Assembly (NCBI GenBank): GCA_964523885.1
Contig: CAZFYX010000113.1
Coordinates: 1-64,000, forward strand
Reading direction: 5' to 3'
DNA length: 64,000 bases
Source of the DNA: SHXO01 sp964523885
GTDB lineage: Bacteria; Pseudomonadota; Gammaproteobacteria; Burkholderiales; SHXO01
This document shows, piece by piece, positions 25,089-33,649 of the stretch. How positions within the stretch are numbered: the first letter of the stretch is position 1; each line of letters starts with the position of its first letter. A program made the translations under genes and the position numbers. A model generated the notes under the pieces. It saw nothing but the letters and a program-made list of their open reading frames with translations, made no database searches and was not told the origin of the DNA.

Positions 25089-26318
25089 GTGCCAGGGCTC
25101 CATATCCATCTCGACGCCGTAGGCGGAGTCGCCGGGGACATGTTCCTCGCGGCGATGGCGGACGCCTTTCCAGACCTGGTGCCGATCGTGTTCGACGCCC
25201 AGCTCGCTGCCGGGCTGCCGGACGAGGTGCACTGCCGCTTCGCCGAGCACAACGACGAGATCCTGACCGGCAAGCGCTTCCTGGTCCACGATCCGCACGA
25301 GCACGAGCATCGGCATGCGCACGCGCAGGGCCTCGAGCACCGCCACGACGAGACGCCGTTCGCGCAGATTCGCGCCCGGCTGCAGGGCAGCGCGCTGGAC
25401 CCGAAGGTGAAGGAGCACGCGATCGCGATCTTCGGGCTGCTCGCCCGGGTCGAGGGCGAGGTGCACGGGGTGCCGCCGGACGAGGTGCGCTTCCATGAGC
25501 TGGGCGGCTGGGATTCGATCGCCGACATCGTGGGTGCGGCCGCGTGCATCGCCGCGCTCGGCGAGGTGAAGTGGACGTGCTCCGACCTCCCGCTGGGCCG
25601 CGGCCGGGTGCGCATCGCGCACGGCTGGGTGCCGGTACCCTCGCCTGCGGCCTCGAAGCTGCTGCGCGGCTACACGTTCTTCGATGACGGGCTGGAAGGC
25701 GAGCGCATCACGCCCACCGGGGCTGCCATCCTCAAGCACCTGGATGCCTCGCAGGCAGTGGAACGGCGCACGCGCCGCCTGCTGCACATGGGCAACGGCT
25801 TCGGCACCAAGGTCTTTCCGGGGCTGAGCAACGTGCTGCGCGTCCTGGCCTTCGAGGACAGCACGGTGCAGCCGGACAGCGACCAGGTGGTGGTGATCGG
25901 ATTCGAGATCGACGACCAGTCGCCCGAAGATCTCGCGATCGGGCTGGACCACCTGCGCGCGAAGCCGGGCGTGCTGGATGTGCTGCAGGTACCTGCGTTC
26001 GGCAAGAAGGGGCGGATGGTCGCTCATATCCAGGTGCTGGCCGAGCCGGCCGCGGCGGCGGCGGTGCGCGAGGCGTGCTTCACCGAGACGACCACGCTGG
26101 GCGTGCGCTGGCAGGTCGTGGATCGACGCGTGCTGCCGCGTGAACATGGCGCCGTGCAGGTCGGCGAGCAGACGCTGCGGGTGAAGGTCGCTCGGCGCCC
26201 CGGTGCGGGCGCCACGGCGAAGGTCGAGAGCGACGACTTGCGGGCGATGCCCGGTGGCAGCGCCGCGCGCACGCGGGTGCGCCGCCAGGCCGAGGAAGAG
26301 GGGCTCAAGGATGGGTAA
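25089..26318 (+). CDS. larC: LarC, nickel insertion for the nickel-pincer cofactor
   Basis: Inserts nickel into the pincer nucleotide in a CTP-dependent reaction. 409 residues from GTG 25089. The N-terminus HLDAVGGVAGDMFLAAM is the LarC hallmark; a His-rich loop at 67-86 (HDPHEHEHRHAH) probably holds nickel; RITPTGAAILKHL and VFPGLSNVLRV follow. In L. plantarum larC is read through by a programmed frameshift; here it is a single uninterrupted frame. The gene overlaps larE by 8 bases, with no gap in the operon. Confidence 0.92.
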   Translation: MPGLHIHLDAVGGVAGDMFLAAMADAFPDLVPIVFDAQLAAGLPDEVHCRFAEHNDEILTGKRFLVHDPHEHEHRHAHAQGLEHRHDETPFAQIRARLQGSALDPKVKEHAIAIFGLLARVEGEVHGVPPDEVRFHELGGWDSIADIVGAAACIAALGEVKWTCSDLPLGRGRVRIAHGWVPVPSPAASKLLRGYTFFDDGLEGERITPTGAAILKHLDASQAVERRTRRLLHMGNGFGTKVFPGLSNVLRVLAFEDSTVQPDSDQVVVIGFEIDDQSPEDLAIGLDHLRAKPGVLDVLQVPAFGKKGRMVAHIQVLAEPAAAAAVREACFTETTTLGVRWQVVDRRVLPREHGAVQVGEQTLRVKVARRPGAGATAKVESDDLRAMPGGSAARTRVRRQAEEEGLKDG

Positions 26319-27132
26319 CGCCTGGCAGCAGGCCGCCGCGCTGGAGAGCGTGGTGCAGGGCATGGGCGAGATCGCCGTCGCCGTGAGCGGCGGGGTCGAC
26401 AGCCTGACGCTGGCGGCCTTCGCGCATCGCCTCGTGCCCGACCGTGTGCGGATGTTCCATGCCGTCTCGCCGGCGGTGCAGGAGGAAGGCACGCGCCGTA
26501 CGCGCGAGCTGGCGCAGCGCGAGGGCTGGCCGCTGCAGGTGATCGATGCACACGAGTTCGACAGTGCGGACTACCTGCGCAACCCGGTCAACCGCTGCTA
26601 CTTCTGCAAGACCAGCCTGTACGGGGCGATCCGCCCGCATACCGCGGCGCAGATCGTCTCCGGCACCAACCTCGACGACCTCGGCGAGTACCGGCCGGGG
26701 CTGATCGCCGCGAAGGAGCACGCCGTGCGCCATCCGTTCGTCGAGGCGGCGATGAGCAAGCAGCAGGTGCGCGCACTCGCGCGCGACCTCGGCCTCGGCG
26801 ACGTCGCGGACCTGCCCGCCTCGCCCTGCCTGTCGAGCCGGGTCGAGACCGGCATCGCGATCCAGCCCGCGGTGCTGCACAACATCCACGCGGTGGAGCG
26901 TCTGGTCGAAGACACGCTGGCGCCGCGAACCGTGCGCTGCCGCGTGCGCAATGCCGGCATCGTGGTCGAGCTCGACGAGCCGGCGCTGGTACGCATCGAA
27001 GGCGCTGAACGCGAAGCGCTCGTCGCGCAGGTGCAGGCGGTGTTCGCGCAGACGCACCCCGGCGCCGACGTGCGCTTCGAGGCGTACCGCACCGGCAGCG
27101 CCTTCCTGCACTTCAAGCCGCCCGCGCGCTGA
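26311..27132 (+). CDS. larE: LarE, sulfur transferase for the nickel-pincer cofactor
   Basis: PP-loop ATP pyrophosphatase that turns the carboxylates of pyridinium biscarboxylate mononucleotide into thiocarboxylates. 273 residues. SGGVDS at 26-31 is the PP-loop. Cys96 and Cys99 (RCYFCK) and Cys173 (SPCLSSR) are three conserved cysteines. In single-Cys LarE the SPC cysteine is the sacrificial sulfur donor, whereas enzymes with three cysteines are reported to hold a [4Fe-4S] cluster that carries the sulfur; this protein has the three-cysteine set. It starts inside the end of larC. Confidence 0.92.
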   Translation: MGNAWQQAAALESVVQGMGEIAVAVSGGVDSLTLAAFAHRLVPDRVRMFHAVSPAVQEEGTRRTRELAQREGWPLQVIDAHEFDSADYLRNPVNRCYFCKTSLYGAIRPHTAAQIVSGTNLDDLGEYRPGLIAAKEHAVRHPFVEAAMSKQQVRALARDLGLGDVADLPASPCLSSRVETGIAIQPAVLHNIHAVERLVEDTLAPRTVRCRVRNAGIVVELDEPALVRIEGAEREALVAQVQAVFAQTHPGADVRFEAYRTGSAFLHFKPPAR

Positions 27133-27139
27133 GCTGCGC

Positions 27140-27820
27140 ATGGACCACGACATCAAGCTCGACCTCGAGCGGGCCGCGCGCATCGGTTTCGACGAAGCCA
27201 TCTTCTGCAGCGGCAAGACCGTCGGCCACATCGGCCGCATCCTCGACCAGGCCCAGGCGAAGGGGCTGCGGCTGCTGCTCACGCGCCTCCACGAGAGCCA
27301 GTTTGCCGAGTTGCCCGAGCATCACCGCGCGCGGATCGACTACGAGCCGGTGTCGCGCACCGGCTTCTACGATTCGCCGCATCCGCTCTCCGGCCCCACG
27401 CGCGTAGCGGTGGTGGCGGCCGGCACCTCCGACGTGTTCGTGAGCCGCGAGGCGGCGCGCACGCTGCGCTATTACGGCGCGCCGTGCCAGGAGATCACCG
27501 ATGTCGGCGTGGCCGGTCTGTGGCGCCTGCTCGAGCGCGTGGAGGAGATCCGCCGCATGAGCGTGGTGATCGCGGTGGCCGGCATGGATGCGGCGCTGCC
27601 CACGGTGCTGGGCGGACTCGTGCCCGGCGCCGTCATCGCCGTCCCCACCTCGGTGGGCTACGGGGTGGCAACCGGGGGAAGCTCGGCGCTCAACTCGATG
27701 CTCAGCAGCTGCGCGCCCGGCCTGGCGGTCATGAACATCGACAACGGCTACGGCGCCGGCTGCGCCGCGCTGCGCATCCTGCGGGCGTTCACGGCGGATC
27801 CGACCGTCGGAACTGCTTGA
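27140..27820 (+). CDS. larB: LarB, nicotinic acid adenine dinucleotide carboxylase/hydrolase
   Basis: First enzyme of nickel-pincer cofactor synthesis, carboxylating NaAD and releasing AMP. 226 residues; the C-terminal two-thirds has the AIR carboxylase-like fold (VAVVAAGTSD, EITDVGVAGL, PTSVGYGVATGG) and ends with Cys208 in GYGAGCAAL, the position expected of the catalytic Cys. It follows larE by 7 bases and ends the operon; a mirror spacer and a convergent gene come next. Confidence 0.93.
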   Translation: MDHDIKLDLERAARIGFDEAIFCSGKTVGHIGRILDQAQAKGLRLLLTRLHESQFAELPEHHRARIDYEPVSRTGFYDSPHPLSGPTRVAVVAAGTSDVFVSREAARTLRYYGAPCQEITDVGVAGLWRLLERVEEIRRMSVVIAVAGMDAALPTVLGGLVPGAVIAVPTSVGYGVATGGSSALNSMLSSCAPGLAVMNIDNGYGAGCAALRILRAFTADPTVGTA

Positions 27821-27829
27821 ACCGCGTTG

Positions 27830-27911
27830 ACCGCAGAGGACGCAGAGGGCCGCAGAGGAAGACCCGTAAGCGCCTTGGTTTTCTCTGTGTTCCTCTGCGT
27901 CCTCTGCGGTA
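27830..27911. repeat. Mirror spacer S7 (CGCAGAGG-type arms), between convergent genes
   Basis: The left arm at 27830-27862 (ACCGCAGAGGACGCAGAGG) is the near-exact inverse of the right arm at 27879-27911 (TGTGTTCCTCTGCGTCCTCT and on), around about 16 bases. It lies between larB (plus) and the acyltransferase gene (minus), so here it could act as a terminator for both, though no U-run is present. Confidence 0.85.
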
Positions 27912-27940
27912 GATGAGGTTTTCGAGCGGCAGAGCCCTGC

Positions 27941-28840
27941 TCACTGGGCCCGTGCCGGCGGCGGCGGCGCCCCGTGCGGGCGCTTGTGCCGGTTGTACGA
28001 CCAGAGGTACTGCTCGGGGCAGAGCAGAATCGCCTTCTCGATCGCGGCGTTGATGCGCCGCGCACCCGCCTCGCCCGACAGGTCTCCCTCCACCCGCTGT
28101 ACGTGGATGTCGTAGCCGCCACCCGCCGGTCGGCGCAATGCGGCTGCGACGAACACGGGCGGGCGGGTCGTCTCCCACAACCGCCCGATCAGGGTCATGG
28201 TGTATGCCGGGCGCCCGAAGAAGTCCACCCAGACGCCTTCGCCGCGCGCGGGCGCCTGGTCCGGCAGCACCCCGATCGTCTCGCCGTTCTTCAAGGCCTT
28301 GATCAGCGTGCGCACCCCCTTGAGGTTGGCGGGTGCGAGCTTCTCGTTGCCGCGTGCACGTCCGGCCACGATCAGCGCTTCGAGCCACGCGACGCGGGGC
28401 GGGCGGTACAGCACAGTGATGGGGAAGCGCTGCGCGCCATAGATGCCCAGGATCTCGAAGCAGCCCAGGTGCGGTGTGAGCAGGATGACCCCGCGTCCTT
28501 CGCGGTACGCTTCGAGCACTTCCTCCTCGCCGGTGGCCGAGCGCACCAGCGCCGCCGCCTGCGCCTGGGGCCGGAACCACAGCGCGATGGACTCGATGGC
28601 CTGCTTGCCGGTCTCCTCGATGGTGGCGTGCAGGACCCGCTGGTACTCCTGCGCATCCTTGCAGATCCCGCTGAGACGAAGGTGCTCGCGCATGCGGCGC
28701 GAGTAGCGCTCGGAGAAGCGGTAGGCGAGGTGGCCGAGCAGGGCACCGAGCGCGTGGTAGAAGCGCAGCGGCAGCCGGCCGAGGAGACCGAGGACTGCCA
28801 GCGCAAGGGCCAGCGTTGCGCGACGCAATGCGTTGATCAC
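27941..28840 (-). CDS. Lipid A biosynthesis acyltransferase-like (LpxL/HtrB family)
   Basis: Inner-membrane late acyltransferase of lipid A assembly, 299 residues from GTG 28840. An N-terminal hydrophobic anchor (LALALAVLGLLGRLP) is followed by the catalytic HX4E motif in TPHLGCFE near residue 128, PDQAPARGEG and a C-terminal EQYLWSYNRHK, the normal family end. It transfers a secondary acyl chain to Kdo2-lipid IVA in its better-known relatives. A second member lies at 59652. It diverges from the LPS glycosyltransferase genes on the plus strand. Confidence 0.87.
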   Translation of the reverse strand: MINALRRATLALALAVLGLLGRLPLRFYHALGALLGHLAYRFSERYSRRMREHLRLSGICKDAQEYQRVLHATIEETGKQAIESIALWFRPQAQAAALVRSATGEEEVLEAYREGRGVILLTPHLGCFEILGIYGAQRFPITVLYRPPRVAWLEALIVAGRARGNEKLAPANLKGVRTLIKALKNGETIGVLPDQAPARGEGVWVDFFGRPAYTMTLIGRLWETTRPPVFVAAALRRPAGGGYDIHVQRVEGDLSGEAGARRINAAIEKAILLCPEQYLWSYNRHKRPHGAPPPPARAQ

Positions 28841-28931
28841 GGGCAGCGGTGAGGGGCGGGACGCTCAATGTTAGCCGACTGAGTGCCCGCCCGGTGACCG
28901 GTAGAATAGGGCATTGCCCCCCAGCACCCAC

Positions 28932-29963
28932 ATGCCCGGCACCGCAGCCGTCTACTTCGTCGCCTCGCCGCTGCAGTACCTTGCGGCCCGCCGCATCGCC
29001 GAGCGCTTCGAAGCCGGTTCGCGCCAGGTGCTGGTCTGGTACAAGCCGGCAGTGGGACGCATCGTCCGGCCTTCGGAGTGGGACGCCGCCGAGTACATGC
29101 CCTGGCCGCGCTTCGAGCCGCTGCCCGGCACATTCGGCCGGCATCGCCGCCTGCGCGCCAACCTCCAGCGCGTCGCGCAGCTGGCCGGGCCCTGCGAGAC
29201 CCTGCACCTGCACAGCGCGGTGTTCGACACCGAGGCGATCAACTACTTCCTGCGCGGCTTGCCGCGCCTGTGCGGGGCCCGCAGCATGCATGCGCGGATC
29301 CTGCCCGACGGGCTGATCAGCATCCGGCGCTATCCGCTCAATGCGGTGAAGCGCCTGCTGCAATATCCCCGCAAGCTGCGCCGGCTGTTCGCGCCCGAGC
29401 TCGACTACTGGTGCTTCTCCGGCGACCGCATCGGCTCCGATGCGCCATTCTGCGACCGCGTCTACGTGCTCCCTGGGCTGCCGCACGAATATCCCGCAGG
29501 CAAGGTAGTGGAGCTGCCGCCGCTGGTCGAACGCAATGCGGATGCACCGGCCCGCGCGAGCGGGCGTCGTGCGCTGGTGATCGGCCAGCCCCTGGTGGGC
29601 GGCTTCAACCTCATGCAGGAAGCCGACATGCAGGCAGTCACCGCCGGGATCCATGCGTGGCTCGCCCAGGAGGGCTACACGCAGGTGGACTACAAGGGCC
29701 ATCCGCGCGACCCGCGCCGCCAGCTCTGCCATCCGGACTACCGGGTGATCGAGCTCGACGAGGCGCTGGAAACCTACCTGGCCCGCAGTGCGTACGATGC
29801 AGTGGTCGGCGTGCGCTCCTCCGCGCTGCTGTTCGCGCGCCAGGTCTACGGGCCGGACACGCGCGTGATCGGCTTCGGCTGGGATCGGGTGATCTTCAAG
29901 TCCGAGGCCGAGCACGCGGACATGCGCAAGGCCTTCACGCAGTGCGGCGTGGAGCTGCGGTGA
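28932..29963 (+). CDS. Putative GT-B glycosyltransferase, sialyl/polysialyltransferase-like
   Basis: A 343-residue protein without certain family. It begins VYFVASPLQYLAARRIAE, like polysialyltransferase/GT52-type enzymes, and shows in order a D-G motif (LPDGLISI, about residue 123), an HP motif (YKGHPRDP, about 257) and a GVRSSALLF stretch (about 295). These are the three landmarks of CMP-sugar (sialic acid or Kdo) transferases of the GT-B inverting kind. It overlaps the next heptosyltransferase by 4 bases (GTGA), so it belongs to the LPS core cluster. Donor could be CMP-Kdo; this is inference. ATG 28932 chosen over a TTG at 28914. Confidence 0.6.
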   Translation: MPGTAAVYFVASPLQYLAARRIAERFEAGSRQVLVWYKPAVGRIVRPSEWDAAEYMPWPRFEPLPGTFGRHRRLRANLQRVAQLAGPCETLHLHSAVFDTEAINYFLRGLPRLCGARSMHARILPDGLISIRRYPLNAVKRLLQYPRKLRRLFAPELDYWCFSGDRIGSDAPFCDRVYVLPGLPHEYPAGKVVELPPLVERNADAPARASGRRALVIGQPLVGGFNLMQEADMQAVTAGIHAWLAQEGYTQVDYKGHPRDPRRQLCHPDYRVIELDEALETYLARSAYDAVVGVRSSALLFARQVYGPDTRVIGFGWDRVIFKSEAEHADMRKAFTQCGVELR

Positions 29964-30985
29964 GCGTCGTGCCCGGACGCCTCCCCCGGACCGGCGTGGT
30001 GCACCACCGTACCGGCATCGGCGATCTCATCTGGCACATTCCGTACATCCGTGCGATCGCCGCGAGCAGCGCCGGCGGCAAGGTGACGGTGATCGCGCGC
30101 CCGACCTGTCGCGCGCCCGACGTGCTCGCCGGCGAGCCGAGCGTCTCGCGGGTGGTGATCTTCGACGTCGGCGCCCACCAGCGTGGCGGCCGGGTCGGCC
30201 GCCACGTCAGCCTGCGCGGGCAACTCGAGTTCGTGCGCGAGCTGCGTACGCTCGAACTCGAGCGTCTGTACGTGTTCTCCGGCCGCATCCGCTACGGCAT
30301 CCTCGCCTGGCTCGCCGACATTCCCGACCGCGCAGGCTTCGGCTTCACCCTCGCGCAGCGGCTGTTCCTCAACCACCCGCCCTACATCCGCCCGTATCGC
30401 GGCCAGGACAACTGGGTCTATCCGGAAGCGACCGCGTTTGCCGTGGCGCACGGGTTCGTCGACGGCCCGGTCGTGCCGCGCATGGCGGTCCCCGACGAGC
30501 TGGTAGAGAAGATGGCGCGCGAACTGCACGACCTGCCGCGCCCGCGCTACGCGTTCATCATCGGCGCCTCCGATCCGTACCGGACGTGGGGGGTGCAGCG
30601 CTTCGCGGCGCTCGCCGACGCGCTCACGGCCCGTGGTTGCGGCGTGTTGCTGGTCGGCGGTCCGGCCGAGAGTGCGCTGGCGCAGGACATCATCGCGCTG
30701 GTTCCGGCCGCGCGGCGCCATGCCGTGCGCGGGTTCACCCAGCCCTCGGTGCTGACGACGGCGGCCGCGCTGCGGGCCTGCGACTTCTGCGTCGGCAACG
30801 ACACCGGCGCGCTGAATGTCGCCGCCGGCAACGCGGTGCCCGCGCTGGGGTTGTTCGGCGTGAGCCCCCCCCTCAAGCAGGACCCGGGACTGCATGCGAT
30901 CACCGGTCCCGGCATGGCCGGCATCACGGTCGAGGCCGTCGTGAGCCGCCTGCGGGCGCTGAATGCGCCGGGACTACAGCCGTGA
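29960..30985 (+). CDS. GT9-family heptosyltransferase-like protein
   Basis: A 341-residue GT9 glycosyltransferase for LPS core. The N-terminus TGVVHHRTGIGDLIWHIPYI matches the heptosyltransferase start, and the C-terminal half shows FIIGASDPYRTWG, LLVGGP and CDFCVGNDTGALNVAAG, the family signature. It starts at GTG 29960 inside the previous stop and ends inside the next start, 4-base overlaps on both sides. It is not WaaC-like; WaaF or a third heptosyltransferase are the options. Confidence 0.83.
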   Translation: MSVVPGRLPRTGVVHHRTGIGDLIWHIPYIRAIAASSAGGKVTVIARPTCRAPDVLAGEPSVSRVVIFDVGAHQRGGRVGRHVSLRGQLEFVRELRTLELERLYVFSGRIRYGILAWLADIPDRAGFGFTLAQRLFLNHPPYIRPYRGQDNWVYPEATAFAVAHGFVDGPVVPRMAVPDELVEKMARELHDLPRPRYAFIIGASDPYRTWGVQRFAALADALTARGCGVLLVGGPAESALAQDIIALVPAARRHAVRGFTQPSVLTTAAALRACDFCVGNDTGALNVAAGNAVPALGLFGVSPPLKQDPGLHAITGPGMAGITVEAVVSRLRALNAPGLQP

Positions 30986-32016
30986 AGCGCATCCTCCTGG
31001 TCCGGACGTCAGCCATCGGCGACATCGTGTTCGCCTCGCCCTTGCTCCACGCCTTGCGGCGAACCTATCCCCGGGCGCACCTGGCCTGGCTGGTGGAGGA
31101 GGGGCTCGAGGGGCTGCTCCTGCCCGAGCCCGGCTTGAACCAGGTGCTGCGCTGGCCCAAGCGCAGGTGGGCGCAGCTCTGGCGCCAGCGCCAGCTCGTG
31201 CAGCTCGTGCGCGAGGTGAGCGCGTTCCGCGCCATGCTGCGTGGGCAGCACTTCGACGTTGTGCTGGACCTGCAGGGTCTGCTCAAGAGCGGGGCGCTGA
31301 CGCGCCTGTCCGGCGCCGCGCAGCGCATCGGACTCGGGTCGCGTGAGGGCAGCCAGCTGCTGATGACGCGTGTCATCCCCAGCGGCGGGGAGATCGAGCG
31401 CATCAGCTCGGAGTACCTGTACTTCGCGCAGCAACTGGGCCTGGACACCGCCGACTTCGTGCCCCGGCTCGCGGTGGGCGAGGAGGCGGATGGAGAAATC
31501 CTCGCCATGCTCGACCGACGCGGACTCCAGGCCGGCCGCTATGCGGTCTTCGCACCTTTCACCACCCGACCGCAGAAGCACTGGTTCGAGGATGCCTGGC
31601 GCGGCCTCGCAGCGCTGGTGCGCGAGGAACTGAACCTCAGGCCGGTGGTGCTGGGCGGCCCAGGCGACCGCGCGGGCGGTGCGCGCATTGCCGCCGGCGG
31701 CGCGGCCGTGGACCTCACCGGCGAGACCTCGCTCGCGCAGGCCGCTGCAGTCATCCGACGGGGCGCCCTGGTGGTGGGGGTCGATACCGGCCTCACGCAT
31801 CTCGGCATCGCCCTGGCGCGGCCCACGATCGCGCTGTTCGGCTCGACCCGCCCCTACCTCGATGCGTGTCGACCCGACGCGCGCGTGATCTGGCTTGGGA
31901 TGTCCTGCTCGCCGTGCCGGCGTTCACCCACCTGCAGCGGCGCGTTCACCTGCCTGCGTGACATCACGCCTGCCCGGGTGCTCAGCGAGGCGCGGCTCGC
32001 CTTGCAGGCGGCATGA
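30982..32016 (+). CDS. Heptosyltransferase, GT9 family (WaaC-like)
   Basis: A 344-residue GT9 enzyme of LPS inner core. VKRILLVRTSAIGDIVFASP at the start is typical of heptosyltransferase I. VLDLQGLLKSG, APFTTRPQKHWF and GVDTGLTHLGIALARP follow, and the end has a Cys-rich stretch SCSPCRRSPTCSG, which occurs in many GT9 proteins. Starts at GTG 30982 (GTGA overlap with the upstream gene) and its stop overlaps a 31-codon ORF. Confidence 0.83.
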   Translation: MKRILLVRTSAIGDIVFASPLLHALRRTYPRAHLAWLVEEGLEGLLLPEPGLNQVLRWPKRRWAQLWRQRQLVQLVREVSAFRAMLRGQHFDVVLDLQGLLKSGALTRLSGAAQRIGLGSREGSQLLMTRVIPSGGEIERISSEYLYFAQQLGLDTADFVPRLAVGEEADGEILAMLDRRGLQAGRYAVFAPFTTRPQKHWFEDAWRGLAALVREELNLRPVVLGGPGDRAGGARIAAGGAAVDLTGETSLAQAAAVIRRGALVVGVDTGLTHLGIALARPTIALFGSTRPYLDACRPDARVIWLGMSCSPCRRSPTCSGAFTCLRDITPARVLSEARLALQAA

Positions 32017-32108
32017 GCACCCCGTCGGTGCAGGCGGTCTACAGTTCGGCCGCGGCGGCCCTGCGAGAGCAGGGAACGGCGGCAACCCGGAGAAAGTGCG
32101 GAACGTGA
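32013..32108 (+). CDS. Bridging mini-ORF between the heptosyltransferase and GT4 genes
   Basis: A 31-codon ORF starts at ATG 32013 inside the heptosyltransferase stop (ATGA) and ends with TGA at 32106-32108, inside the GTG start of the next gene (GTGA). The peptide (MSTPSVQAVYSSAAAALREQ and 11 more residues) resembles nothing I know. Since neighbouring genes use the same 4-base overlaps, ribosomes could pass through it to reach the GT4 gene. It may be a coupling leader, or a remnant of an older N-terminus. Confidence 0.45.
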   Translation: MSTPSVQAVYSSAAAALREQGTAATRRKCGT

Positions 32109-33175
32109 TCCGATCTCTGCAGGTCATCGGCAGCAAGGAGATGGGCGGGGCGGAACGCTGGTTCGTGCGCTTCATGCGGGCGCTGCTGCGGGCCGGAGAC
32201 CCGGTCGAAGCGGTGGTGAGGCGGGGCAGCGAGCTGGCGCGCCATCACATGACGGGCATCCCGACCGTCGAGCTGCCGATGCGCAGCCTGTGGGACCCGC
32301 TGTCGCGCTGGGAGGTGGGCCGCTGCATGCGCAGGAGCGAGGCGAGCGTCGTCCAGACCTACATGGGACGCGCGACCCGCCTGACGCACCTGCGTCCCGG
32401 CGCAGGCCAGGTCCACATCGCTCGCCTCGGCGGCTACTACAAGGTGGCGCAGTACCGCCACGCGCACGCCTGGGTCGGCAACACCCGGCAGCTGTGCGAC
32501 TGGCTGGTGCAGCAGGGCCTGCCGGCTGCGAAGGTATTCTACATCCCCAACTTCGCCGAGCCGGCGCAGACGGTCGATCCCGGCCGCACAGGCGCGATCC
32601 GCGCCCAGCTGGAGGCGCGCCCCGAGGACTGGCTGATGCTGCATCCGGCCCGCTTCGTCTGGTTCAAGGGCCATGCGACGATGCTCGATGCGCTCGCGAG
32701 GCTGCCGCGCGAGGTCGCCGGCCGCCGCCCCCGCCTGGTGCTGCTGGGGCAGGGCGGGCTGCGCGACGAGCTCGAAGCGCAGGCGCGGCGCCTGGACATC
32801 ATGGACCGCATCGTATGGGCCGGCTGGCAGCAGGACCCCGCGCAGTGGTTCCATGCAGTGGACATGGTGGTGTTCCCGTCGCGCGAGGATGAACCCATGG
32901 GCAACGTCATCCTCGAGGCCTGGTCCTACGCCAGGCCGCTGGTGGTCACGGCGTTCCGCGGTGCACGCGAGTTCGTGCGCGACGGCGAGGACGCGCGGAT
33001 GGTCCCGTGCGACGATCCCGCGGCGCTGGCCGCGGCGATCGAAGCGGTGATCCGTGACGATGCGCTGCGTGCCCGCCTGGTCGCCGAGGGCAGCCGTCGT
33101 GCGGTCGAGGACTTCGGCGAGGCCGCCATCGTGGGTCGCTATCGCGAGCTGTATGCGCGGCTGACCCGGGAATGA
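32105..33175 (+). CDS. Glycosyltransferase, GT4-like
   Basis: A 356-residue GT-B retaining enzyme. GSKEMGGAERWFVRF near the start and VVFPSREDEPMGNVILEAWS near residue 260-280 are the donor-site landmarks. It closes the plus-strand LPS run and probably adds a core or O-antigen sugar. GTG 32105 is chosen because it overlaps the mini-ORF stop; GTG 32096, three codons upstream, is an alternative with GGAG only 3 bases away. Substrate unknown. Confidence 0.8.
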   Translation: MIRSLQVIGSKEMGGAERWFVRFMRALLRAGDPVEAVVRRGSELARHHMTGIPTVELPMRSLWDPLSRWEVGRCMRRSEASVVQTYMGRATRLTHLRPGAGQVHIARLGGYYKVAQYRHAHAWVGNTRQLCDWLVQQGLPAAKVFYIPNFAEPAQTVDPGRTGAIRAQLEARPEDWLMLHPARFVWFKGHATMLDALARLPREVAGRRPRLVLLGQGGLRDELEAQARRLDIMDRIVWAGWQQDPAQWFHAVDMVVFPSREDEPMGNVILEAWSYARPLVVTAFRGAREFVRDGEDARMVPCDDPAALAAAIEAVIRDDALRARLVAEGSRRAVEDFGEAAIVGRYRELYARLTRE

Positions 33176-33190
33176 GCTGCGGTCCCGAGG

Positions 33191-33649
33191 TCAGTCCAGC
33201 ACGCCCGCGTAGGCTCGGCTGTTCGGATGGATCGACGCATCCGCGGCGAGCTCGGCGACGCTGACCCAGCGATAGTCCCGATGCTGCTCCCCTGGCAGGC
33301 GGGTGATGGGGAGGTCCGCACGCAGCTCCCAGGCAAGGACCACGTAGTGGGTGCCGAACCCCGGGTCCCCGGCGAAATTGTCGTCGTACAGGTGTTCCCA
33401 GGCACCCAGCGGCCGTGCCGACGACAAGGAGTGCTCGGTTCCGAGCTCGGCTGAAGTGAGCCGCCGGAACGCAGCCTCGAATCGTTCGTTCTTGCGGATG
33501 ATGCCGCCCGGAACGAACCACCAGTCCTGTGCTGGCCGATTGCGGCGCAGGCCCAGCAACACCGCACCCGCCGGTCCGCGAACCAGCAGGTCCATCGAGA
33601 CCAGCGGCGCAGTGCGCACCACCTGGAGGAAGTCGCTGCGACTGAGCAT
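33191..33649 (-). CDS. GDP-mannose mannosyl hydrolase-like Nudix protein
   Basis: A 152-residue Nudix hydrolase. The box GGIIRKNERFEAAFRRL followed by TSAELG is the reduced form used by GDP-mannose mannosyl hydrolases, which lack one Glu of the usual Nudix motif and release GDP and mannose. VVLAWELRAD and HRDYRWVSV fit that subgroup. It converges on the GT4 gene with 15 bases between and could tune GDP-sugar supply for LPS or capsule. Substrate not proven; other GDP-hexoses are possible. Confidence 0.82.
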   Translation of the reverse strand: MLSRSDFLQVVRTAPLVSMDLLVRGPAGAVLLGLRRNRPAQDWWFVPGGIIRKNERFEAAFRRLTSAELGTEHSLSSARPLGAWEHLYDDNFAGDPGFGTHYVVLAWELRADLPITRLPGEQHRDYRWVSVAELAADASIHPNSRAYAGVLD

